Assembly (NCBI RefSeq): GCF_031458135.1
Contig: NZ_JAVDXW010000001.1
Coordinates: 2,542,001-2,606,000 of the forward strand
DNA length: 64,000 nt
Reading direction: 5' to 3'
Origin: Haloactinomyces albus
Lineage (GTDB): Bacteria; Actinomycetota; Actinomycetes; Mycobacteriales; Pseudonocardiaceae
Positions 33,989 to 42,655 of this stretch are shown here, piece after piece (the first letter of the stretch is position 1; every line of letters starts with the position of its first letter). Both the position numbers and the translations under genes were made by a program. The notes under the pieces were generated by a model. That model was not told the DNA's origin. It worked only from the letters and a program-made list of their open reading frames with translations, and ran no database searches.

Positions 33989-34822
33989 CTACCCGGTGGC
34001 CTGATGCTCGCGAAGTGCCTCGGCATCGTGGGAGCAGAAGATGTCGACCTCGTGCGCATGGTCGCGGGCGAGGGCGCGCAGCCGCCGTTGATTGGACAGT
34101 CGCCGATCGCGGTCGGCCTGCACGAGCGTCTGGAACGCGCGGAGTCCCGGAGTGCAGCGCGGGCGGTCGGGATCGATTTCGGAGTGCAGGAAGAAGGCAT
34201 CACCGGCGTGTAGCAGCCACCGGTTGCCGTCGTGGACCGCGACGCCGGTGTGCCCGCGACTGTGCCCGGCCAGCGGAATGAGCAGGATCTCCGAGGGCAG
34301 ACCGGACAGGTCACGGACGGCGCCGAACCCGAACCAGGACTCGCCCGCTGTCTCCGGATAGGTCATCCAGTGAGGCCGGTGCCCCCACTGCGCCGGTCGA
34401 TAGCGCATCCGTTCCTGCCGGGTGTGCTGCGACTTCGACGCCCGCAGCTCCTCCTGATGAACATGCACGGTGGCGTGCGGAAAGTCGCGCAGTCCTCCGG
34501 CATGGTCGACATCGAGGTGGGTCAGCACGATGTGCCGCACATCGTCGGGCTCGTAGCCGAGCGCGGTCACCTGGCTGACCGCGGTTTCCGCGCGGTCCAG
34601 CACCGGGTGGGTGATCAGTCGGAAGTCCGGCCCGAGCGTGCCGGAAGGATTGTCGATGTCGGGCAGGCCGATACCGGTGTCCACGAGGACCAGACCGCTG
34701 TTCGTTTCGATCAGCAGGCAGTGGCACACCATGGTCGCCCTGCTCAGGATGCTGCCGCTGCCTGCGATCAAGCTGCCTCCGAGAGGACGCATGGTGCCGC
34801 AGTTGAGGTGGTGTACGCGCAC
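33989..34822 (-). CDS. Metallo-beta-lactamase-fold hydrolase (lactonase-like)
   Basis: 277 residues. Zinc-binding motif HLDVDHAGG (HxDxDH) in VRHIVLTHLDVDHAGGL, the second His in PLAGHSRGHTG, the Asp in LLHAGDAFF and a late His in FCSHDAEAL. The pattern is close to N-acyl-homoserine lactonases and related hydrolases. The substrate is unproven. Confidence 0.85.
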   Translation of the reverse strand: MRVHHLNCGTMRPLGGSLIAGSGSILSRATMVCHCLLIETNSGLVLVDTGIGLPDIDNPSGTLGPDFRLITHPVLDRAETAVSQVTALGYEPDDVRHIVLTHLDVDHAGGLRDFPHATVHVHQEELRASKSQHTRQERMRYRPAQWGHRPHWMTYPETAGESWFGFGAVRDLSGLPSEILLIPLAGHSRGHTGVAVHDGNRWLLHAGDAFFLHSEIDPDRPRCTPGLRAFQTLVQADRDRRLSNQRRLRALARDHAHEVDIFCSHDAEALREHQATG

Positions 34823-34897
34823 GCTTCCGGATCCTGTCCGAAAGCGGTGCGCGGATCAATCGTGCTTGCGGGTTGCCTCGCGCAGCGCGGAGCCCGC

Positions 34898-35302
34898 TTA
34901 CTGCTGCACCGCGCTCGGGTCCATGTAGAGCACCTCCCACAGGTGACCGTCCAGGTCCTGGAAGCTCCGCCCGTACATGAATCCCTCGTCCATCGGGTCA
35001 TTGGCGGGTTGCCCTCCCGCCGCGAGGGCCTTGTCGGCGAGCTCGTCGACCTGCTCCCTGCTGTCGAGCCCCAGGGCCAGAATCGCCTCCGTGCTCTTCG
35101 TGGTATCGACGATGCTCTTCTTGGTGAACGACTGGAAGAACGGCTCGACCAGCAGCATGGCGTAGATGTTCTCGTCGATGACCATGCAGGTCGCGTTCTC
35201 GTCCGTGAACTGCTGGTTGAACGAAAAGCCGAGTTCGGTGAAAAAGCCGACCGACTTGTCGAGGTCCTTGACCGGGAGGTTGACGAAGATCTGCGTGGAC
35301 AT
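34898..35302 (-). CDS. VOC-family (glyoxalase/bleomycin-resistance fold) protein
   Basis: 134 residues: MSTQIFVNLPVKDLDKSVGF, FFTELGFSFNQQFTDENATC, DPMDEGFMYGRSFQDLDGHL and WEVLYMDPSA. This is the PhnB-like or lactoylglutathione-lyase-like group. Metal ligands are not clear. It is a single gene with about 75 nt to the next. Confidence 0.88.
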   Translation of the reverse strand: MSTQIFVNLPVKDLDKSVGFFTELGFSFNQQFTDENATCMVIDENIYAMLLVEPFFQSFTKKSIVDTTKSTEAILALGLDSREQVDELADKALAAGGQPANDPMDEGFMYGRSFQDLDGHLWEVLYMDPSAVQQ

Positions 35303-35454
35303 GACTTTCCTCGTTTCTCTCGTTGCTCATCGAGCTCACCCGTGTAGACGGCGTGGCGGTCCGAAACTCATCGGTGCCGCCTGCGAGAAGTTCCTCCGCG
35401 GCCACGGCATGTCGGATACCTGCACCGTACTCCGGTCTCTCGTAGGGTGTTCGC

Positions 35455-36180
35455 GTGAACGAGGACCCAGCCCAGCACGCTGCTCACGCGGAGCCGCACG
35501 GCAACGTGCCGGGGTCTCTGCTGAACTGGCTGCGGGCGGGAGTGCTGGGAGCGAATGACGGAGTGGTGTCCACGGCAGGCCTCGTGGTGGGGGTGGCCGG
35601 TGCGACCACGTCGGTCTCGGCGATTCTCACCGCAGGGGTGGCCGGCCTGCTCTCCGGTGCCATCTCGATGGCCGCGGGAGAGTACGTCTCGGTGTCCAGT
35701 CAGCGTGATGCCGAGCGGGCGATGCTTTCCCAGGAACGCCGCGAGCTGGAGGAGGAACCTCAGGCGGAACTGGTCGAGCTGACCGAGCACTACCGGGCCA
35801 AAGGGCTCTCGGAACCGCTCGCCAGGGAAGTCGCCGAGCAGCTCACCCGCCACGACGCCCTGGGCACGCATGCCGAGACCGAACTGGGCATCGTCCCCGG
35901 TGAGTTGACCAATCCGTGGCACGCCGCGCTGGCCAGTTTCCTCGCCTTCACCGTCGGGGCCGCCCTGCCGCTGCTGGCGATCGTGCTGACGCCCGCGTCG
36001 GTGCGGGTTCCGGTGACGGCCGCCGCGGTCGTGCTGACGCTGACCGTGACCGGCTCGGTGAGCGCGCGTCTCGGCAGAGCGCCCGTGCCGCGAGCGGTCG
36101 TGCGCAACGTCGGCGGCGGCGTTCTCGCCATGGGAGTCACCTACGGCGTCGGGACGCTGGTCGGCCAGAGTCTCGTTTGA
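35455..36180 (+). CDS. VIT1/CCC1-family metal transporter
   Basis: 241 residues from a GTG: WLRAGVLGANDGVVSTAGLV, then VAGLLSGAISMAAGEYVSVS, a cytoplasmic acidic helical insert rich in Glu (ERRELEEEPQAELVELTEHY) and three C-terminal helices. The family moves Fe2+ or Mn2+ and the Glu-rich insert binds the metal. It is convergent with the oxidoreductase gene, with a strong hairpin between. Confidence 0.9.
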   Translation: MNEDPAQHAAHAEPHGNVPGSLLNWLRAGVLGANDGVVSTAGLVVGVAGATTSVSAILTAGVAGLLSGAISMAAGEYVSVSSQRDAERAMLSQERRELEEEPQAELVELTEHYRAKGLSEPLAREVAEQLTRHDALGTHAETELGIVPGELTNPWHAALASFLAFTVGAALPLLAIVLTPASVRVPVTAAAVVLTLTVTGSVSARLGRAPVPRAVVRNVGGGVLAMGVTYGVGTLVGQSLV

Positions 36181-36214
36181 TCACCGGCACGCCCGATCCT
36201 CGGCCCGGGAAACA

Positions 36215-36249
36215 TCGGGGACCGCAGGATGAACACCTGCGGTCCCCGA
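36215..36249. terminator. Bidirectional terminator hairpin
   Basis: TCGGGGACCGCAGG (36215-36228) and CCTGCGGTCCCCGA (36236-36249) form a perfect 14-bp stem with a 7-nt loop between two convergent genes. Confidence 0.8.
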
Positions 36250-36271
36250 CCGGTCGGAAAGAGCTGTTTCG

Positions 36272-37210
36272 TCAGAACCTGAGCACGAGACGTCCCCGCG
36301 TGCCACCTGCTTCGAGGCGCCGGTGCGCTTCGGGTGCCTGCTCGGCGGGGAAGCTGTCCGCCACTCGGAGGGTGAGCTCGCCGTTTTCCGCCTGGGCACG
36401 CAGCCGATCGAGCTTGGCCTGCTCCTGGGCGTAGTCGACGACCCAGACGGGGTGGTAGGTGACGTCGCGTTCGGGTTCACCGGAAAAGCCCCGCACCGTG
36501 GCGATGCGGCCGCCGTCGCGCACCGCCCCGATCACCCGGTGATCGAGCACGGCACCGTCGGCGAGACCGTCGACTCCCTCGGGGACCGCCGCGCGAATGC
36601 GCTCGGCGACGTCCTCGCCCCGGTCGACGACGATGTCGGCTCCCAGCTTGCTGACGAGGTCCTTGTCGGCAGGCGAGGCGTCCGCGACCACGCGCAGCCC
36701 CTCGGACTTGGCCAACTGCACCACGTAACCACCGAAGCTACCGGCGGCGCCGGTGACCGCGATGGTTTGGCCCGCTCGCAGCTCCAGCACGTCGAGCGCC
36801 TTGCGGGCGGTCAGCCCGTTCATCGGCAAGGTGGAGGCGGTCACGTCGTCGGCTCCGGCGGGAACTCGCGCCACGGAACCGGCGGGGACGACGATCTGTT
36901 CGGCATACGCCCCGTGCGACCCCGTCGGCACGACGATCGCCATGACATGCTCATCCACCGCGAGATCGGTGTCCACGCCGTCCCCGATCTCCTCGAGGAT
37001 TCCCGCCGCGTCCATCCCCGGTACGTACGGAGGCGGGTTCTTGCGTTGCGCGCGAGCCCGGTCGCCGTTGCGGGCCACGGTGTCGGTCGGATTGACCGTG
37101 GCGGCGTGCACCCGGATGCGCATCTCGCCCGGCCCGGCATGTCGTTCCGGTAGTTCGACTTCGTGCAGTGCCTCGGGCCCGCCGAATTCGGTCACTCCCA
37201 CAGCCTTCAT
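36272..37210 (-). CDS. NADP-dependent zinc-less alcohol dehydrogenase (MDR) family
   Basis: 312 residues from the ATG at 37210: MKAVGVTEFGGPEALHEVEL, VPGMDAAGILEEIGDGV, nucleotide-binding IAVTGAAGSFGGYVVQLAKS and a C-terminal QAPEAHRRLEAGGTRGRLVL. This is the quinone-oxidoreductase-like branch of the MDR superfamily. The structural zinc Cys cluster is absent. The substrate is unknown. The open frame upstream of 37210 is not coding. Confidence 0.9.
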   Translation of the reverse strand: MKAVGVTEFGGPEALHEVELPERHAGPGEMRIRVHAATVNPTDTVARNGDRARAQRKNPPPYVPGMDAAGILEEIGDGVDTDLAVDEHVMAIVVPTGSHGAYAEQIVVPAGSVARVPAGADDVTASTLPMNGLTARKALDVLELRAGQTIAVTGAAGSFGGYVVQLAKSEGLRVVADASPADKDLVSKLGADIVVDRGEDVAERIRAAVPEGVDGLADGAVLDHRVIGAVRDGGRIATVRGFSGEPERDVTYHPVWVVDYAQEQAKLDRLRAQAENGELTLRVADSFPAEQAPEAHRRLEAGGTRGRLVLRF

Positions 37211-37304
37211 GCCAAGGTCAACAGCCCGGACCGCCGCGGTATTCCTCGGTGGGACGGTGGAGGGTGACTGCCACATCCGGTCGGTCACCGGGGCACTGTG
37301 GCGG

Positions 37305-37406
37305 CTACGTATTCCGCTTGTGACTGGGGACGATCTCGTGCTCCGGATCCCACCAGAGCGCGTAGAAGCGATTCCCCTCCAGGAATCCGTTCGTGTTTCT
37401 TGCTGC
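37305..37406 (-). pseudogene. 33-codon coding-like remnant in frame after the Panacea stop
   Basis: Directly after the TGA of the Panacea gene and in the same frame the sequence reads AARNTNGFLEGNRFYALWWD and PEHEIVPSHKRNT before a TAG. The RFYALWWDPEHEIVPS composition looks like a genuine protein end. No start codon with a ribosome site is evident. It may be the tail of a lost partner gene or a readthrough extension. I do not recognise the family. Confidence 0.4.
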
Positions 37407-37877
37407 TCACACGTCCTCGGTGTCCGCATCCGCAGCGGTGAGGCCGTCGTAGAACTCGTACATCGCCGCCTGCTCGATGATGGCGCTGCCTCGCTGCCCG
37501 TCCTCCAGGCCCGCCTGCTTGCGAGCCTCTCGCCACGGTGCTTCCCGATGAGTGAGTTCACTGAGCCAGCGCGCCGACTTGTCGCCGTAGGCGTCGAGCA
37601 CGATACGGATGGTCTCATGTTCGCCTTCGGTCAAGGCCGAAGGATCACCACCGAGCGTGTCATCGTCGTTCAGACTGAAGCGACCACGATGAGCGCGATA
37701 TAACTCGGAGACGACAGGGCCGTTGGCCCAGGCCTCGATCCGTTCATCGAACAGTGGTTCCTCGTCCCACACCAGGTGCCACGCCTGGCTGTAGTAGACG
37801 AGTTTCTGCAGCTTCATCGCCGTCATCGGCCCACGTTCCCGCAGGATGTAGGTCGCAACGTCTTTGGCCGTGGCCAC
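37407..37877 (-). CDS. Panacea (DUF4065 / SocA-like) domain protein
   Basis: 156 residues: ATYILRERGPMTAMKLQKLV, YYSQAWHLVWDEEPLFDERI, EAWANGPVVSELYRAHRG and AYGDKSARWLSELTHREAPW. The MKLQKLVYYSQ and EAWxNGPVV boxes are diagnostic. Panacea domains are antitoxins of hyperpromiscuous toxin-antitoxin pairs and also occur in prophages. No intact toxin lies beside it; a short remnant follows. It is divergent from the restriction gene by 72 nt. Confidence 0.88.
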   Translation of the reverse strand: MATAKDVATYILRERGPMTAMKLQKLVYYSQAWHLVWDEEPLFDERIEAWANGPVVSELYRAHRGRFSLNDDDTLGGDPSALTEGEHETIRIVLDAYGDKSARWLSELTHREAPWREARKQAGLEDGQRGSAIIEQAAMYEFYDGLTAADADTEDV

Positions 37878-37949
37878 GATCCCCTCCTTCGACGGCTACC
37901 CCAGGACATGTGTGGATCACCCACCGCACTGACCGGTAGGTTGCCACTT

Positions 37950-38801
37950 GTGACCGAAGACCATGCCTCGAAATTTCCTCACGGTGAGTTCAAGCTCAGC
38001 ATCACACAGGCGATGGCTGATCAGCTGGAGGCCGCGTTGAACCGGCTTACCCCCGCTGCCTTGACCACCGAGTACTTGAAGGAACTTGAGGTACGCGGGG
38101 GTGTCTATGAGCTGTACTTGCGTGGAGAACGTGTCTATGTGGGGAAGGCGAGCGATGATCTCCCCGGCCGACTGAGCCAGCATCGTCGCAAGGTGTCAGG
38201 TCGCGCGGGCATCGAGCTCGCCGACATGGGTTTCAAGTGCCTGTACGTAGACGAGGATCTGGAGGCCGCCGCGCCAGAAAGGTTGCTGATCAAGGAGTAC
38301 AAGAAGACTGGGTCCGCCCCCTGGAACACGAACGGCTTCGGAAGCAAGGACCCGGGAGTCGAGCGGGACACTACGATGGTCAAGGCCAAGCACTTCGACG
38401 CGTTATACCCAGCTGACCTGGACTTGACGATCCAATCCTTGGAGCCGGGCTTATATCCGATCAAGAAGTACTTGCAAGCGGTCAAGGATGAGCTTCCGTT
38501 CAACTTGCGCTTCCCCCGAGAGAAAAAGCCATATATACAGGAAGACGGTAGTCAGCCGTCCGTGGAGGTGCCTGAACGAGCCCTTCCCGCCCGAGAGTTG
38601 ATCCGCATGGCGATAGAAGCGCTACCGGAAGGCTGGCAGGCTACCGCGCTACCCGGATACGTGATCTTGTATCGCGAAGATCGCGACTATAAAAGCGCTC
38701 GCGTGTTCTGGCGCAAGCATGGCGGAGAGACAATCGAACTCCTCGGCCAGAACCAACTCGACCTCCAAGGTGAAGTCGAGGAGGACTCCAACGAAGAGTA
38801 A
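37950..38801 (+). CDS. Eco29kI-like GIY-YIG type II restriction endonuclease
   Basis: 283 residues from the GTG at 37950. The GIY-YIG core reads GVYELYLRGERVYVGKA (51-67), followed by GRLSQHRRK (R74, H78), a Glu in APERLLIKEY and PWNTNGFG (N126), the catalytic set of the Eco29kI/Cfr42I group, which cleaves CCGCGG. The specificity is inferred from the family. A TAGGTT box ends 7 nt before the GTG, so the mRNA may be leaderless. Codon use drops in GC (for example AAAAAGCC ATATATACAG near 38520), consistent with transfer. The methyltransferase follows. Confidence 0.85.
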   Translation: MTEDHASKFPHGEFKLSITQAMADQLEAALNRLTPAALTTEYLKELEVRGGVYELYLRGERVYVGKASDDLPGRLSQHRRKVSGRAGIELADMGFKCLYVDEDLEAAAPERLLIKEYKKTGSAPWNTNGFGSKDPGVERDTTMVKAKHFDALYPADLDLTIQSLEPGLYPIKKYLQAVKDELPFNLRFPREKKPYIQEDGSQPSVEVPERALPARELIRMAIEALPEGWQATALPGYVILYREDRDYKSARVFWRKHGGETIELLGQNQLDLQGEVEEDSNEE

Positions 38802-38886
38802 ATCGGCCGCTCACTCCGCGCGGCCAAGTGACCGCCACGTGATGCGGCGAACTTGTCGGCGTGTCGTACGCGCGTTCGAACCAGGA

Positions 38887-38898
38887 CCGCGGTATAGT
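38887..38898 (+). promoter_or_regulatory. Methyltransferase promoter with overlapping CCGCGG
   Basis: CCGCGG at 38887-38892 is directly followed by a -10-like TATAGT at 38893-38898. The methyltransferase GTG starts 7 nt later, so transcription would begin at or beside the start codon. If the system recognises CCGCGG, methylation of this site could tune its own expression. No good -35 hexamer is visible. Confidence 0.5.
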
Positions 38899-38904
38899 CC
38901 GCTC

Positions 38905-40176
38905 GTGTTCACGAAAGCCGCCATTCAGACGACCTTGCCCGTGTCGAGCCAGCCCGAGCTCGGGACCAGTATCGAGCTGTTCACCGGTGGTGGTGGCTTA
39001 GCTTTGGCGATGCATGACGCGGGGTTTCGTCATCTGATCGCGGTGGAATCGGATCGCCGCGCGTGCGCCACGCTGCGCGCCAACGTCGCTGAGCCGTTCG
39101 ACCCCGGCTCGCGACAGGCGCAGGCACTGAACTCCTACTGGCCCTTGATCGAGGGCGATATCCATGAGGTGGACTTCACGCGTTGGCGTGGCGAAGTCGA
39201 CGTAGTGGCAGGCGGTGTTCCCTGTCAGCCGTGGTCGCTCGGTGGCGCCCACAAGGGCTATGACGACAAGCGCAACCTTTGGCCCGAACTGTTCCGCGTC
39301 GTGCGCGAGACCCGACCGCGCGCGGTCGTCGCTGAGAACGTCAAAGGGCTACTACGCCCCTCCTTCAAGCCCTACTACGATTACATCCTCAACGAGCTGC
39401 GCGCGCCGTTTGAGAAGCGTATCGAGGGTGAGGACTGGCGCGACCACGACAAACGTCTCCGCGAGGCTCTAGCCAAGGACAACGTCGACCCGACCGAGCG
39501 CTACGACGTGGAACCCTTCCTCGTCAACGCCGCCGACTATGGCGTGCCACAGATCCGGTGGCGTGTGTTCGTCGTGGCATTTCGCCGTGACCTGGGACTG
39601 AAAGGATGGCAGTTCCCCGCCACCACGCACTCGGAGTCCGCACTGCTGCGAGCGCAAGTCAACGGCGAGTACTGGGACGAGCACAAGGTCTTCAAGAAGA
39701 ACCGCTATACGCCGGAACTCTCGGCTCAAGTGCTCGAAGAGGCGGAGAACATTCCGAGGTGGCGGACACTACGCGACGCGCTCACGAAACAACCCGAGCT
39801 GGGCGAGCCAGTATACGAGAAGATCGAACATGAGGAAAACAGATTCTTGCACCACTACGCCTGGCCGGGCGCGCGCGAGTACCCCGGCCATACCCCCAAC
39901 TTACTGGACAGACCAGCCAAGACGATCAAAGCGGGTGTGCATGGCGTACCAGGAGGTGAAACCGTGCTACGCAAACCCGACGGTTCTATTCGGTATATGA
40001 CCGTGCGCGAGGCCGCGCGCGTGATGACTTTCCCGGACAATTGGGAGATCGCGGGACCACGAGGGGAGAAGATGCGCCAGCTCGGTAACGCGGTCCCCGT
40101 CGAACTCGGACACGTCGCGGCCAACGCGGTCGCCGAATCGCTGAAGCCACACCTGCGCTCACGTGCCGCCTCATGA
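38905..40176 (+). CDS. DNA (cytosine-5) methyltransferase
   Basis: 423 residues from the GTG at 38905; the longer open frame from 38719 overlaps the restriction gene and lacks similarity. Motif I SIELFTGGGGLALAMHDAGF, motif IV GGVPCQPWS with catalytic C107, motif VI AENVKG, motif VIII around QIRWRVFVVAF and motif X RQLGNAVPVELG are in the usual order. The target-recognition region lies between residues about 270 and 370. It protects sites cut by the upstream Eco29kI-like enzyme. Its stop overlaps the next start (ATGA). Confidence 0.94.
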   Translation: MFTKAAIQTTLPVSSQPELGTSIELFTGGGGLALAMHDAGFRHLIAVESDRRACATLRANVAEPFDPGSRQAQALNSYWPLIEGDIHEVDFTRWRGEVDVVAGGVPCQPWSLGGAHKGYDDKRNLWPELFRVVRETRPRAVVAENVKGLLRPSFKPYYDYILNELRAPFEKRIEGEDWRDHDKRLREALAKDNVDPTERYDVEPFLVNAADYGVPQIRWRVFVVAFRRDLGLKGWQFPATTHSESALLRAQVNGEYWDEHKVFKKNRYTPELSAQVLEEAENIPRWRTLRDALTKQPELGEPVYEKIEHEENRFLHHYAWPGAREYPGHTPNLLDRPAKTIKAGVHGVPGGETVLRKPDGSIRYMTVREAARVMTFPDNWEIAGPRGEKMRQLGNAVPVELGHVAANAVAESLKPHLRSRAAS

Positions 40177-40964
40177 ATCCACATCCGCTGTGGAGGGAGT
40201 CCAAACCGCCCGATGTGGCGTGGAAGGCACCCAAGGGGCTCACTCAGATCGAACGCGCGGCAGAGCAAGACAACGCGGCCGAAGGCCGAGACGCGCGCGA
40301 AATCCGTCTGCCCGATGACCGCCGGGTACACGCCTCCATCGCCTTACGCGTGCTACGTCAAGGCCGCCGCATTTACGCCTACTTGCGCTGGTCAGTCAGC
40401 GGGAAGACACACGAGCGCTATGTCGGCGAGGTCTTCCAGGACAGTCGACAGGCCAACCTCGCCGAGGCGTGGCACACTGTGCGGCAAGGAAACCTGCTCG
40501 ACATGGAAGCCTCTTCCAACACCATTGCCCAAGAAACGGTTACTGATTCCTGGGCGTCCAGCCCCGCCTCCCGGGCGATCATGCGAGCGAATAAGAGACG
40601 GGACACACGCCCGGAAAAAGCGCTCCGCTCAGCGGTCCACGCCCTAGGTTTGCGCTACCGCGTGGACACTCGTCCCATCAAGGACGTCCGCCGCACCGCC
40701 GACCTCGTTTTTCCCAGGCAGAGAGTCGCGGTCTTTCTGGATGGGTGCTTCTGGCATGGATGCGAGCGGCATCACCGCCCGGCGAAGGGGGCCACGGCTG
40801 AATTCTGGAACACCAAGATCGCGGACAATCGCCGGCGGGACGCCAACACCGACCAGCGACTTAAAGAGGCGGGGTGGGAGACCGTACGAGTATGGGAACA
40901 CGAGGACCCGGCGGTCGCGGCGCGACGCATAGAGGAGCGAGTCAAAGCCAACCGCGTTCAATAG
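40173..40964 (+). CDS. Vsr-type mismatch nickase with N-terminal extra domain
   Basis: 263 residues. Residues about 130-255 are a very-short-patch-repair endonuclease: MRANKRRDTRPEKALRSAVH, TADLVFPRQRVAVFLDGCFW with catalytic D177, HGCERH and FWNTKIADNRRRD. Vsr enzymes nick beside T:G mismatches from deaminated 5-methylcytosine. Standard Vsr is about 140-155 residues; here residues 1-125 form a separate, probably beta-rich domain (RVHASIALRVLRQGRRIYAY, LRWSVSGKTHERYVGEV). The ATG overlaps the methyltransferase stop, so the two are coupled. Confidence 0.88.
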   Translation: MNPHPLWRESKPPDVAWKAPKGLTQIERAAEQDNAAEGRDAREIRLPDDRRVHASIALRVLRQGRRIYAYLRWSVSGKTHERYVGEVFQDSRQANLAEAWHTVRQGNLLDMEASSNTIAQETVTDSWASSPASRAIMRANKRRDTRPEKALRSAVHALGLRYRVDTRPIKDVRRTADLVFPRQRVAVFLDGCFWHGCERHHRPAKGATAEFWNTKIADNRRRDANTDQRLKEAGWETVRVWEHEDPAVAARRIEERVKANRVQ

Positions 40965-41051
40965 CGAAGCGATCGTTTCCGTATTATCCTTGATCTTCTC
41001 CGGCATCTTCATCGGCGTCGGGGCGATTCGCCTGTTCCGCTGTGCCGAGAT

Positions 41052-41085
41052 CACTAATGCGTAGTCGCCTGTTCAGGCATTAGTG
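41052..41085. terminator. Inverted repeat after the restriction cluster
   Basis: CACTAATGC (41052-41060) and GCATTAGTG (41077-41085), a perfect 9-bp stem with a 16-nt loop, 87 nt after the Vsr stop. It may terminate the cluster or bind a regulator. The rest of 40965-41246 has no supported gene. Confidence 0.45.
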
Positions 41086-41246
41086 TAGGAAAGCCTGACC
41101 CGACCGATGTGGGGCATGATTGAGCGCCCTACGTACTGCTGTACGGCACCGGGCACGCGCTGTCACAGACCACCGCGGTTCCCACATGGGTTCACACGAT
41201 AGGGGAACAGGCACGGCGCTTCGGCGCCACGTCACTACCGTGTTGA

Positions 41247-42491
41247 GTGATGGCGGCGCAGGAGTCGGACACGGCCGGCGAGATGCCGTGGCACATGATT
41301 TGCGACCAGGCCGCAGGGCCGGTGGCTGTATTCGACCTGCAAGCGCGCTATTGGTACGTCAACCCGGCGCTGTGCCACATGCTCGGTTACAGCCGGGAGT
41401 ATCTGCTTCAGTGCAGTGCATCGGACATCACGCACCCGGATGACCACCCTCTTGATGAGGCCACCATCAGCGAGTTGATCGAGGGGCCCGCGGATGATAC
41501 CGATGTCGAGAAGCGCCTGGTGCGCGCCGACGGCAGCTTGCTCTGGGTGCTTATCAGCGGTGCTGTGATCCGGGACTCCAGCGATACGCCACGCTTCTTC
41601 CTCTCGCAGATTCACGACATCACCGGCCGCCGCTGGACCGAGTTGCTCTGGCGCCGGACACTGGCCAACGCCCCGATCGGCATGGCTCTGATCGATCTGG
41701 ACGGGCGTTGGACGGAAGTCAACGAGAGATTATGCGAGCTGGTCGGTTACAGCCGGGAAGCCATGCTGACGATGCGCTTCGCCGACCTGACCTACCCCGG
41801 CGACGACAAGCGCGAGGAAGCAGTGCTGGCCGACCTGCTGGCAGGCCGCGAGAATGCGACGAACCTGGAGATGCGCTACCGGCACAAGGACGGGCATCCG
41901 ATTTGGATGCTGATCCGCATCAGTGTCCTGCCGGGGGCGAACGACCAGCCCATCGCCCTGATCAGTCAGTACGAGGCGATCGGCGACGAGCGGATGGGAA
42001 ATGCTCACCTGGCGCACATGGCACTGCATGATCCGCTGACCGGCCTGGCCAATCGTGCTCTGCTTTTCGATCGGCTCAAGCAGGAACTCGCGGAAATCCC
42101 CGGCATGGGAGGGGTTCTGGCGGTGCTGCTGGCCGATATGGATGGACTGAAACGGGTCAACGACACCTACGGGCACAGTGTGGGCGATCAGTTCCTGACC
42201 ATCGCAGCCGACGAGTTGCTGAACACGGTGCGCTCGGGCAGCACCGTGGCACGTCTCGGCGGGGACGAATTCGTCGTGCTCAGTCGGGTGGACGACCGGC
42301 AGGGAGCCGAAAGACTTCGCGACAGAGTGGTCGAGCACCTGCAGACCGAAATCATCGTCTCCGGTCACCACGTCAGCGTGCGTGCCAGTGTCGGGCTCGC
42401 CATGACCCAGAACCCGAACTCCTCGGCGGAGGCCTTGCTGCACAGCGCCGACCGGGACATGTACAAGCGCAAGCGAGGCATCCGGATCTGA
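41247..42491 (+). CDS. PAS-PAS-GGDEF diguanylate cyclase
   Basis: 414 residues from a GTG (an ATG follows at the second codon). PAS 1 spans about 18-130 (GPVAVFDLQARYWYVNPALC, HMLGYSREYLLQ) and PAS 2 about 133-250 (MALIDLDGRWTEVNERLCEL, VGYSREAMLTMRFADLTYPG). The GGDEF domain has the intact motif at 338-342 (ARLGGDEFVVL); no RxxD inhibitory site precedes it. It should make cyclic di-GMP in response to a PAS-bound cue. It lacks membrane helices. Confidence 0.93.
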   Translation: MMAAQESDTAGEMPWHMICDQAAGPVAVFDLQARYWYVNPALCHMLGYSREYLLQCSASDITHPDDHPLDEATISELIEGPADDTDVEKRLVRADGSLLWVLISGAVIRDSSDTPRFFLSQIHDITGRRWTELLWRRTLANAPIGMALIDLDGRWTEVNERLCELVGYSREAMLTMRFADLTYPGDDKREEAVLADLLAGRENATNLEMRYRHKDGHPIWMLIRISVLPGANDQPIALISQYEAIGDERMGNAHLAHMALHDPLTGLANRALLFDRLKQELAEIPGMGGVLAVLLADMDGLKRVNDTYGHSVGDQFLTIAADELLNTVRSGSTVARLGGDEFVVLSRVDDRQGAERLRDRVVEHLQTEIIVSGHHVSVRASVGLAMTQNPNSSAEALLHSADRDMYKRKRGIRI

Positions 42492-42655
42492 CCGGGGGCG
42501 GCTGAGCGCCGCACTGACACACGGCCGAGAGGTCCTGTGGGGCACTGGCGGCGAGAGGCCGGTTTCCGGCCTGTGCGTATGACGGTGGACCTCTACGGTA
42601 AGAGGGTGCGTATGTACGGAGGAAAGTGGTGCATGTGGACGGTAGGAGGGTCGAT

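Noticed and set aside
38719-38904. 62-residue extension of the methyltransferase
   Set aside because: It overlaps the end of the restriction gene in another frame, is low complexity, and bypasses the -10 box beside the GTG at 38905.
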